A stretch of 50,537 nt of DNA, from contig NZ_JANXMU010000062.1 in NCBI RefSeq assembly GCF_025354435.1, positions 1-50,537 of the forward strand. The letters are read 5' to 3'. This document shows, piece after piece, positions 38,661-45,130 of this stretch. Both the position numbers and the translations under genes were made by a program. The DNA is from Rhodoferax sp. GTDB taxonomy: Bacteria > Pseudomonadota > Gammaproteobacteria > Burkholderiales > Burkholderiaceae_C. Below the pieces are notes generated by a model, which was given only the letters and a program-made list of their open reading frames with translations, was not told the origin of the DNA and did not search any database. Position 1 is the first letter of the stretch; every line of letters starts with the position of its first letter.

Positions 38661-39907
38661 CAGCTCTCGTATCCCATCTGGCTACGGCCTAGCGGTGTCA
38701 AGTTGGCGGGCGTAAAGCGCCCCTCAAAATCTACCTCGTAATCCTCCGCAGCAAAGTCGGGCGACGACTTGCCCGCCTCGAATGCGGGGCGCTGCTTGGC
38801 CAGGAACGTTCGGTTCTTGGCGCAATCGGGGGCGGCACCGATGTAGATCACGTTGCTGTAGCCAGTGCCTTGGTGCTTGTCTTCCACACCGTGGATGGTG
38901 TCGGGGTGCCACCAGACCGTATCGCCCGCGTTGACCTTGGGGATGGAGCCATAGGCACGCAGCAGCAGGGCGTGGTGTTCGGGCGAGGCGACCAGGGCGC
39001 GGCCAGCGCGGGCACCGCAGAGCTGGTCTTCGGCGATGTCGTCCTGCAGCGCGCGCAGCAGCATCCAGGCCATGGCATTGGCGATGGGCACCAGGTTCAG
39101 CGTGCCGTCACCCGGGCCCTGCGGGGTCAGCGCGGTCCAGCCCTGGAAGGTACGGAACATGCTGGACACGGCGGGCGAGGGGATCTCGTGCGTTTCGGTG
39201 CGGTAGGCGGCGGCAAACGGGTCGTACTGGCCGATGTCGCCCCCGAACACGTGGCGAAAGACGTTCTGGTAGCCGGGGTCGATCCAGCGCTCGATGGAGC
39301 CGCCGTCCATGTGGGGCGATAGGCCCAGCGAGGCATCGCCGGGTTCGCGCTGGCGCACGCGGTCGGAGTAGGTGCATTCCTGGTCGGGGTTGAACACCGG
39401 CTTGCCCTCATGCTGGCTGTCCCACAGGCGGTTCAGCCAGCGCCGGGCCTGGGCCAGCTCCACCGACTGGCGCGCATCCATTTGCGGCTTGGACCAGTAG
39501 ATGCCGTAGATCTGGGGCTTGGAGCTGGCCAGGGCGCTGAAGTATTTGTCGATGCCGCGCTTGCCCGCTTCTTTGTCGAGGTAGTGGTTGTCGGTGATGT
39601 AGTCGGCCAGGGTGGCGTTCCATTGCGCTACCCGCTCTGGCGCGAACACGTTGCGGATCACCAGGCAGCCGCGCTGCTTGATACGGGCGATCTGTGCCGC
39701 GTCCAGCGTGTCGAGTTGGCTGAACTGCACCTCGGGTACGGGCTGCTGGCCCTGTGCGCGCTCGCGTTCGATGGTTTCTACCTGGGCTTCGATGTTGCGC
39801 GTCAGAGCGTCGAAGCGTTGCTTCAGGTCGGGAATCTGGGCGCGCAGCTGGCGCTTGGCGGCGATGATTTCGCTTTGGAAATTGAGGTTGGGATCAGCTT
39901 GTTGCAT
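38660..39907 (-). CDS. DUF1479 family protein, probable Fe(II)/2-oxoglutarate oxygenase (YbiU-like)
   Basis: 415 residues from ATG 39907, which has GGAG 8 nt upstream; a TTG-initiated extension to 39970 inside lacI is less likely. The family resembles E. coli YbiU. SPHMDGGS provides a HxD pair and HPDTIHGVED a distal His, the usual iron triad of cupin-fold dioxygenases; an N-terminal helical region (about 8-60) precedes it. Substrate is unknown. The start overlaps the lacI stop by 14 nt, so the two are translationally coupled and probably controlled by the same operators. Confidence 0.82.
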   Translation of the reverse strand: MQQADPNLNFQSEIIAAKRQLRAQIPDLKQRFDALTRNIEAQVETIERERAQGQQPVPEVQFSQLDTLDAAQIARIKQRGCLVIRNVFAPERVAQWNATLADYITDNHYLDKEAGKRGIDKYFSALASSKPQIYGIYWSKPQMDARQSVELAQARRWLNRLWDSQHEGKPVFNPDQECTYSDRVRQREPGDASLGLSPHMDGGSIERWIDPGYQNVFRHVFGGDIGQYDPFAAAYRTETHEIPSPAVSSMFRTFQGWTALTPQGPGDGTLNLVPIANAMAWMLLRALQDDIAEDQLCGARAGRALVASPEHHALLLRAYGSIPKVNAGDTVWWHPDTIHGVEDKHQGTGYSNVIYIGAAPDCAKNRTFLAKQRPAFEAGKSSPDFAAEDYEVDFEGRFTPANLTPLGRSQMGYES

Positions 39908-40901
39908 GGAATAGCTCCAGGGTGGGGGGAGAAAAAATCGCTTGGCTGGCGGGCAGATCGGGCTGCGCAAACCGCGCTAGCATGCGGCTGCCCAGTGCGT
40001 GGCCGGCCCGGTGCATGTCTTCAAAACAGGCCCAGAAGGGCTGGCGGATGTACTGGGGTAGGGGGCTGCTGTACTTGATGGCCAGCTCCAGGTGTTGGCC
40101 GGGGCCTACCCGCAGGCCGCTGTCGGCCAGCGCGCTGAGCAGCGGCAGCACCGGGGCTTCGCGGGTCAGCACCAGGCCGTCGAAGGCAGCGGCCTGGGCA
40201 CGTGTCCATTGGTAGATGGCCTCGGGGGAGTCGTCCAGGCTGACTGCTGCAATGCCTTCACCGGCTACGCCGGACTGCTGGCAGGCGCGGGCAAAGCCAT
40301 CCGCCAGGTGCTGCGCAAACGTGGTGCCCGCCGCGGGCAGCAGGATGCCCAGGCGCTTGCGGCCCTGCGCCACCAGGGTGGCCACCGCCATGGCAGCAAA
40401 ACTTTCGTTGGCAAAGTCCACGCTGTCGTGCGCGGGCAGGGCGGTGCGCCCGTAGGTGATGAAGGGGAAGCCCTGGTCCTGCAGCCAGCGCACCCGCGCA
40501 TCTTGCGGCGCGGTGTAGGTGAGCACCAGGCCATCGGCCAGGCCGCGCTCGATCACGTACTGCACGCTGTCCAGCGCACTGTGCCCGGCGACTTGCGGCA
40601 GCACGATGAGGTGGTAGTCCGTGCCCTGCAAGGCATCGCCCAGGCCGAGCAAGAAGTCTTTAAAGCCGAGCTGGGTGGCATCTTGCCGGTCCTGGATGAA
40701 GGCCAGGGTGTGGGTTTTGCCGGTCTTGAGGTGCACGGCGGCGCGGTCGCGCACGTAGTGCTGTTCGCGGGCGGCTTGCAGCACCTTGTCGCGGGTTTCC
40801 GGCAGCACGCTGGCGGCCCCGGCCAGGGCGCGCGATACCGTGGCCGACGACAGACCGGTGGCCTTGGCCAAGGTGGTAATACTGGCTTTTCGGGGTTGCA
40901 T
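39894..40901 (-). CDS. LacI family transcriptional regulator
   Basis: 335 residues. N-terminal helix-turn-helix (about 8-27, ITTLAKATGLSSATVSRALAG) and hinge AAVHLKTGKTHTLAFI, then a periplasmic-binding-protein-like effector domain. It is read toward the DUF1479 gene and away from the oxidoreductase gene. Two LacI-type palindromes lie in the 104-nt divergent spacer, so it should repress both directions. The effector is probably a sugar derivative handled by the neighbouring enzymes. Confidence 0.92.
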   Translation of the reverse strand: MQPRKASITTLAKATGLSSATVSRALAGAASVLPETRDKVLQAAREQHYVRDRAAVHLKTGKTHTLAFIQDRQDATQLGFKDFLLGLGDALQGTDYHLIVLPQVAGHSALDSVQYVIERGLADGLVLTYTAPQDARVRWLQDQGFPFITYGRTALPAHDSVDFANESFAAMAVATLVAQGRKRLGILLPAAGTTFAQHLADGFARACQQSGVAGEGIAAVSLDDSPEAIYQWTRAQAAAFDGLVLTREAPVLPLLSALADSGLRVGPGQHLELAIKYSSPLPQYIRQPFWACFEDMHRAGHALGSRMLARFAQPDLPASQAIFSPPTLELFHATS

Positions 40902-40921
40902 CTTGTCTCCTGATGTTCATT

Positions 40922-40937
40922 ATGTAAACGTGTACAT
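40922..40937. promoter_or_regulatory. LacI-type operator O1
   Basis: ATGTAAACGTGTACAT is a near-perfect palindrome about the central CG (one mismatched pair), the shape bound by LacI/GalR regulators. It lies 21 bp before the lacI start. Its left half recurs identically in O2, 42 bp away centre to centre. Confidence 0.8.
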
Positions 40938-40963
40938 GGCTTGTCAAGCTTTGACTTGGCAAA

Positions 40964-40979
40964 ATGTAAACGTTATCAT
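40964..40979. promoter_or_regulatory. LacI-type operator O2
   Basis: ATGTAAACGTTATCAT shares the half-site TGTAAACG with O1 and has a weaker right half. It is 26 bp before the oxidoreductase ATG. The 42-bp spacing from O1 is four helical turns, so dimers on both sites would face the same side. Confidence 0.75.
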
Positions 40980-41005
40980 TTGATTTTTAAAAACAAGGAG
41001 ACACT

Positions 41006-42007
41006 ATGCGTTGGGCTTTTATCGGGGCCAGCACCATTGCTGGCGAATGGATGGTGTCGGCCGTGCGTTCGGTGGGCGACGAGGTGGTGGTCGTGGTGTC
41101 GGGTGATCTAGCCCGGGCCCGCGCTTTTGCCAATACTCATGGCATCGCCCATGCCACCGACGACGAAGCCGCGCTGGCCGGTCTGGGTCTGGACGCGGTC
41201 TACATCTCCAGCACCAACGAAAAGCATGAGGCCTCGGTGCTGCATGCTGCCAGCCTGGGCCTGCATGTGCTGTGCGAGAAACCCCTGGCCACCAGCTTGG
41301 CCGCCGCCCAGCGCATGGTGCAGGCCTGCGCCCAGGCGGGCGTGGTGATGGGCACCAACCATCATCTGCGCCACAACAGCGCCCACCGTTTGATGCGCGA
41401 GAAAATCCAGCAGGGCGCGCTGGGCCGTTTGGTGTCGGCACGAGTGCAGCATTCGGTGTACCTGCCCGCGCATCTGCAGGGCTGGCGTTTGAAAGACAAA
41501 GGCGCGGGCGGCGGTGTGGTGCTGGACATCGCAGTGCACAACGCCGATTCGCTGGCCTTTCTGCTGGGCGAGTACCCCACCGAGGTGGTGGCCATGACCA
41601 GCAACAGCGGCATGGCCGAAGGCATGGAAGACAACGCCATGTCGGTCTGGCGTTTTCCCAGTGGGCTGACGGCATTTACCCACCAGGGCTTCAACACTCC
41701 GTTTGCCGACGTGGGGCTGGAAATCCACGGTACCCAGGGTTCGCTCAAGGGCGTGGGTATCCTGCACCAGGGACCCGACGGGCGGTTGGACTTCAGTAAC
41801 GCCCAGGGCGTGCAAGCCCTGCCGCTGGACCAGATCAGCCTGTACAGCCGCGGCGTACAGAACTTCCACCTGGCCATCCAGGGCCAGCCCAACGATCTGG
41901 CCGATGGCCAAGCCGGTGTGCGCTCGCTGGCGGTGGCGCTGGCGGTACTGGAAAGCGCGCGCACCGGGCGCAGCGTGGCCGTGGACGACGCAGGAGCCAC
42001 AGCATGA
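41006..42007 (+). CDS. Gfo/Idh/MocA oxidoreductase, 1,5-anhydro-D-fructose reductase-like
   Basis: 333 residues. N-terminal NAD(P) Rossmann fold (WAFIGASTIAGEWM), the catalytic-Lys motif CEKPLAT, and a C-terminal sugar-binding domain. GASTIA.EW, GTNHHLR, VYLP.HLQGWRL and DI.VH.AD are features I recognise from the 1,5-anhydro-D-fructose reductase of Sinorhizobium morelense, which reduces the sugar with NADPH to 1,5-anhydromannitol. AAGGAG (40995-41000) precedes the ATG. It is divergent from lacI and overlaps the Dabb gene by 4 nt. Substrate identity is by resemblance only. Confidence 0.82.
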   Translation: MRWAFIGASTIAGEWMVSAVRSVGDEVVVVVSGDLARARAFANTHGIAHATDDEAALAGLGLDAVYISSTNEKHEASVLHAASLGLHVLCEKPLATSLAAAQRMVQACAQAGVVMGTNHHLRHNSAHRLMREKIQQGALGRLVSARVQHSVYLPAHLQGWRLKDKGAGGGVVLDIAVHNADSLAFLLGEYPTEVVAMTSNSGMAEGMEDNAMSVWRFPSGLTAFTHQGFNTPFADVGLEIHGTQGSLKGVGILHQGPDGRLDFSNAQGVQALPLDQISLYSRGVQNFHLAIQGQPNDLADGQAGVRSLAVALAVLESARTGRSVAVDDAGATA

Positions 42008-42315
42008 TCCACCACTGTGTGTTCGTCCATTTCCGGCCCGAGATCACCGTGACCACCAAGCAAGGGCTGTGGGACGAGTTGCGTTCCCTGGTGGGCGAGG
42101 TGCCCGGCCTGCGGGAGGTGCGCGCCGGGGCCAATGCCCGCTACGAGGACCTGGACCACGGCTTTGCCGATGGCTTCATCGCCGTGTTCGATGGCCCGCA
42201 GGGCCTGGCCGCTTACCAGGCCCACCCGGCGCACCAGGCTACCGGCGCCAAGCTGGTGCAGGCGGCACTCGGTGGCCTGCAGGGTTTGATGGTGTTTGAC
42301 CTGGATCTTCCGTAG
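42004..42315 (+). CDS. Dabb (stress-responsive A/B barrel) domain protein
   Basis: 103 residues: MIHHCVFVHFRPE start, AGANARYEDLDHGFADGFIAVF and YQAHPAHQA match the dimeric alpha/beta-barrel (Dabb) family, with a conserved His near the N-terminus and another in the AHPAH segment. Members are small dimeric enzymes or binding proteins, often beside sugar-catabolic genes. It overlaps the oxidoreductase by ATGA, so both act together. Reaction unknown. Confidence 0.82.
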   Translation: MIHHCVFVHFRPEITVTTKQGLWDELRSLVGEVPGLREVRAGANARYEDLDHGFADGFIAVFDGPQGLAAYQAHPAHQATGAKLVQAALGGLQGLMVFDLDLP

Positions 42316-42322
42316 TGCATCC

Positions 42323-42397
42323 GTAGTTCAGGTGCGGCACCAGCTGCACTAGCCGCGGGGTGCGCAGCTTCTCCACACACCACTGCAGCGCCGTCAC
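42323..42397 (-). pseudogene. Stray C-terminal fragment of a LysR-type regulator gene
   Basis: On the minus strand 25 codons read VTALQWCVEKLRTPRLVQLV then PHLNY. The intact LysR gene at 43267 ends PALQWWVDKLRNPRLVPPLL then HQNY. At nucleotide level most bases agree. The stop is lost (the next codon is GGA) and nothing lysR-like lies further upstream on that strand, so this is a remnant from a duplication or deletion. It sits between the Dabb gene and the 91-residue gene. Confidence 0.7.
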
Positions 42398-42421
42398 AAT
42401 GCGAGCAGGAGTGCGACCAAT

Positions 42422-42697
42422 ATGTTCAAAATTTACTGGACCGACGAAAACAACCAGGCCCACGGGCAAGAGACGGCAGAGCTTGCGCAAGCCCTGCAGA
42501 TCACCAAAGACAAACGCAACGCGGGCTACAGTTTTGTCACCATGGCCAGTGAAAACCCCCAGCAGGTGGGCAAGCAGGGCGTGGACTCCGTTGTAGGCGG
42601 CAAGACGCCCGACGGCCAAGCCTACGACTGGTCCAAGGCCGGACGCGCCGGTATGCCGCGCCGAAACGACAGGGTCATCACCAAGAAAGACAACTGA
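42422..42697 (+). CDS. Conserved hypothetical protein, 91 residues
   Basis: MFKIYWTDENNQAHG..., hydrophilic with no signal or membrane segment. The pattern SFVTMASENP..VGK.GVD and PDG..YDW..AGR resembles a small family I have seen in Comamonadaceae without assigned function. GCAGGAG (42404-42410) lies 11 nt before the ATG, a plausible ribosome site. It stands alone between the lysR fragment and repeat copy H. Confidence 0.7.
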   Translation: MFKIYWTDENNQAHGQETAELAQALQITKDKRNAGYSFVTMASENPQQVGKQGVDSVVGGKTPDGQAYDWSKAGRAGMPRRNDRVITKKDN

Positions 42698-42722
42698 GCC
42701 CAGGCTTGGCGTATGGTGGGTT

Positions 42723-42791
42723 TTGCTATGAAAAAAGAAGCTGCTTGCGCATATTAAATATGGGCTAGAGGTCTATTTTGTTCATAAAATT
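42723..42791 (+). repeat. Copy H of the dispersed palindromic repeat
   Basis: TGCTATGAAAAAAGAAGCTG, CTTGCGCATATTAAATATGG and GCTAGAGGTCTATTTTGTTC match the family over its full length. It is intergenic, 25 nt after the 91-residue gene. The rest of the spacer (42792-42897) shows no gene I can support. Confidence 0.88.
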
Positions 42792-42897
42792 TGTCCCATG
42801 AAGAGCCAAACACCGCAAGACGGGCGCGACGGTGGGCAGCTCTGCATGACGGTGCGGCAGTAGACTTCATTCCATCGCCGTTCCACACATTCCAACC

Positions 42898-43167
42898 ATG
42901 TCCCCTACGCCTTATCTCTCCAACAGCGCTGCCTCCGAAATCCAAGCCTGGGAGGCGCTCAAGACTTTGGGCGACGCCGCCATGGCGCATGGCGGCTTGC
43001 AGGGGGTGCTGCAAATGTTTGTAGCAACGCTGACCGGGGCCGAAGAAGTGGCCCGTGTGAGCGAAGAAGCGGGCCACCCCGACAGCATGACGCCTGAAGT
43101 GATTGCGCAGTGGGTGACTACGGACTACGTACCGGGCATGCAGCAGGCGTTGAATGCTATCAAATAG
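42898..43167 (+). CDS. Hypothetical protein, 89 residues
   Basis: MSPTPYLSNSAASEIQ... is mostly alpha-helical in character, acidic, without cysteines or membrane segment. Not recognised. No clear Shine-Dalgarno precedes the ATG. The last codons (AIK) and the TAG stop lie in repeat copy I, and copy H lies upstream, so the gene is bracketed by repeats. Codon third positions are GC-rich, favouring real coding, but it could be a chance frame. Confidence 0.5.
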   Translation: MSPTPYLSNSAASEIQAWEALKTLGDAAMAHGGLQGVLQMFVATLTGAEEVARVSEEAGHPDSMTPEVIAQWVTTDYVPGMQQALNAIK

Positions 43168-43210
43168 ATAGCTGCTGGCGTAATATTTATAAGCACTGGA
43201 AGCCTGTTTG
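43154..43210 (+). repeat. Copy I of the dispersed palindromic repeat
   Basis: TGCTATCAAATAGATAGCTG, CTGGCGTAATATTTATAAGC and ACTGGAAGCCTGTTTG follow the consensus order. CTATCAAATAGATAG forms the first hairpin. The element supplies the stop of the 89-residue gene. The following 43211-43266 holds nothing recognised. Confidence 0.8.
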
Positions 43211-43266
43211 ATCCATACGTCTTTGGCGGAGGGCCGCAAGCCCGGCGAGTGTGGATGGTGGGAGCC

Positions 43267-44175
43267 TCAATAGTTCTGGTGCAGCAGCGGCGGCACCAGT
43301 CGCGGGTTGCGCAGCTTGTCCACCCACCACTGCAGTGCAGGCCCGGCGCGGTGTGAATGCCAGCCGACAAAGAGCAAATTCGGCTCTCGCGGGTCTTGCG
43401 TGGGCAGGGCCACCAGCGTGCCGCGCTCCAGGTGGTGGCGTACTTTCTCCAGCGGTAACCAGCCCACGCCCAGGCCCGCCACCTGGGCGGCAATCTTGGC
43501 CCGCATGCTGGGCATGGCCAGCCGCTCCTGGTGGGTTTGCACGCCGTAGCTGCGGGCGATAGCCAGGCGCGATGTGTCGGCCACCACCACGGCGCGGTGG
43601 GCGGTGATGGCCTCCATCGCCAAAGGCCGTGCGGCCTGGGCCAGCGGGTGCCGCGGCGCGACGGCAAACACCCATTCCAGCTGCGCCAGCTCGAACCACT
43701 GCAGGTGCGCCATGGCCGGGGGCTCGTTGGTGGCGGCCACCACCAGGTCCGCGCGCTGGTCCAGCAGCGCCTCCCAGGTGCCGCCCAGCACCTCGTGGGC
43801 AAAGCGCAGGCGCACGCCGCTGTTCAGCGCATCAAAGTCGGCCACCAGCGGCAGCAGGGCTTCGATGTTGGCCAGCTCGTCGGTGGCGATGCGCAGCTCG
43901 GATTCCCAGCCGCGCGCCACCTGCTTGACGCGCTCGGTGAGCCGCTTCGCCTGGGCGTGCAGCTGCGCGCCTTGCTCGACCAGCAGCAGTCCCGCCGGGG
44001 TCAGCGCGATGCGGTAACCGGCACGGTCGAACAGCAGCGCGTCCAGCCGGTCTTCGAGCTGGCGGGCGGCATACGACACGGTGGATGCGGCCTTGCCCAG
44101 GCGCTCGGCCGCGCGCGACAGGCTGCCGGTGGCGCGCACGGCTTCTAGCAGCTGTAAATCGTCCAGGCTCAACAT
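43267..44175 (-). CDS. LysR family transcriptional regulator
   Basis: 302 residues. N-terminal winged helix-turn-helix (about 17-42, GSLSRAAERLGKAASTVSYAARQLED) and a PBP2-fold effector domain. It is divergent from the SDR gene with a 122-nt spacer containing dyads next to its start codon, the normal set-up for LysR control of a neighbouring enzyme and of itself. The co-inducer cannot be deduced. Its C-terminal ~25 codons have a second, broken copy at 42323-42397. Confidence 0.9.
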   Translation of the reverse strand: MLSLDDLQLLEAVRATGSLSRAAERLGKAASTVSYAARQLEDRLDALLFDRAGYRIALTPAGLLLVEQGAQLHAQAKRLTERVKQVARGWESELRIATDELANIEALLPLVADFDALNSGVRLRFAHEVLGGTWEALLDQRADLVVAATNEPPAMAHLQWFELAQLEWVFAVAPRHPLAQAARPLAMEAITAHRAVVVADTSRLAIARSYGVQTHQERLAMPSMRAKIAAQVAGLGVGWLPLEKVRHHLERGTLVALPTQDPREPNLLFVGWHSHRAGPALQWWVDKLRNPRLVPPLLHQNY

Positions 44176-44176
44176 G

Positions 44177-44205
44177 TTCGATAGTTTCGCATGGGTTCAT
44201 CGAAA
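44177..44205. promoter_or_regulatory. Candidate LysR binding dyad
   Basis: TTCGAT (44177-44182) and ATCGAA (44199-44204) are inverted, as are TTTCG (44185-44189) and CGAAA (44201-44205) with an 11-nt centre. They abut the lysR start codon on the side facing the SDR gene, where a LysR-type regulator would bind for autoregulation. Alternative dyads overlap, so the exact site is open. Confidence 0.45.
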
Positions 44206-44297
44206 TGGTGGTGTTTCTGGCGTGGTCAATCGCCAGACACTTGCTCCATCGGCCCCGTCGGGGTTGAAGAATCAACGAAACCATCGAAGGAAACACC

Positions 44298-45044
44298 ATG
44301 AACCGCTTTGCAGGAAAGAACATTTTGGTCACCGGTGGCAGCAGTGGCATTGGTGCCGCCGCTATTGCTTTTGCCCGCGAAGGCGCACGGGTGGCCATCA
44401 CCGGCCGCGACGCCGAGAGCCTGGCCCGGGTGCAGGCCGAGCTGGACCCGAACGCGCTGGCCCTGGTCAGCGAAGCCGGGGATGTGTCGGCGCAGGCCGC
44501 GCTGGTGGCCGAGCTGCAGGCGCAGATGGGTGTGATTGACGGTGTCTTTATCAACGCCGGGGTGGCCAAATTCGGCCCGCTGGCGCAGATCGACGAAGCC
44601 CTGTGGGACAGCAGCTTTGATACCAATGTCAAAGGCCCGTACTTTCTGATCCAACGCCTGGCGGCACTGATGACGCGGGGCGGCTCCATCGTGCTGAACG
44701 GCTCCATCAACGCCCACATCGGCATGCCGAATTCCAGCGTCTACGCTGCCAGTAAGGCCGCGCTGATCTCGCTGGCCAAAACCTTGTCGGCCGAGTTGCT
44801 GCCGCAGGGCGTGCGCGTCAATGTGGTCAGCCCCGGCCCGGTGACCACGCCGCTGTACGGCAAGCTGGGCCTGGCCCCGGACCAGCTGCAGGCCATGGCC
44901 GCTAGCATCCAGGCGCAGATCCCGCTGGGCCGCTTCGGCACCCCTGAAGAAATCGCGGCGACGGTGCTGCACCTGGTGTCACCGGAGTCCGGTTTTATCG
45001 TGGGGACCGAGATTGTGGCGGACGGCGGCATGAGCCAGATGTGA
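44298..45044 (+). CDS. Short-chain dehydrogenase/reductase
   Basis: 248-residue classical SDR. Cofactor motif TGGSSGIG (12-19), NAG (about 90), catalytic Ser region LNGSINAHIG, active YAASK and NVVSPGPVTTPLY. GRDAE after the second strand suggests NADP(H) preference (Arg following the motif). AAGGAA (44286-44291) precedes the ATG. It is divergent from lysR. The substrate is unknown; several SDRs of this type act on small ketones or alcohols. Confidence 0.9.
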   Translation: MNRFAGKNILVTGGSSGIGAAAIAFAREGARVAITGRDAESLARVQAELDPNALALVSEAGDVSAQAALVAELQAQMGVIDGVFINAGVAKFGPLAQIDEALWDSSFDTNVKGPYFLIQRLAALMTRGGSIVLNGSINAHIGMPNSSVYAASKAALISLAKTLSAELLPQGVRVNVVSPGPVTTPLYGKLGLAPDQLQAMAASIQAQIPLGRFGTPEEIAATVLHLVSPESGFIVGTEIVADGGMSQM

Positions 45045-45061
45045 CCCGTCTGCTGGCGCTA

Positions 45062-45130
45062 TTTACTATGCATTTAATAGCTACTTGCGTAGGTGGTATA
45101 TGCGCTAGCGGCCTATTTTCTTTAAATTTG
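45062..45130 (+). repeat. Copy J of the dispersed palindromic repeat
   Basis: TTTACTATGCATTTAATAGC, TACTTGCGTAGGTGGTATAT and GCGCTAGCGGCCTATTTTCT then TTAAATTT: one of the best-preserved copies. It lies between the SDR gene and the convergent GGDEF-EAL gene, whose TAA stop (45122-45124) and last codon it provides. Confidence 0.9.

Noticed and set aside
39908-39970. TTG-initiated 21-residue extension of the DUF1479 protein
   Set aside because: It lies inside lacI, is Pro/Phe-rich, and ATG 39907 has a good GGAG at 8 nt.
42798-42863. 21-codon frame beginning MKSQTPQDGRD between repeat H and the 89-residue gene
   Set aside because: Too short, no ribosome site, no recognisable feature.
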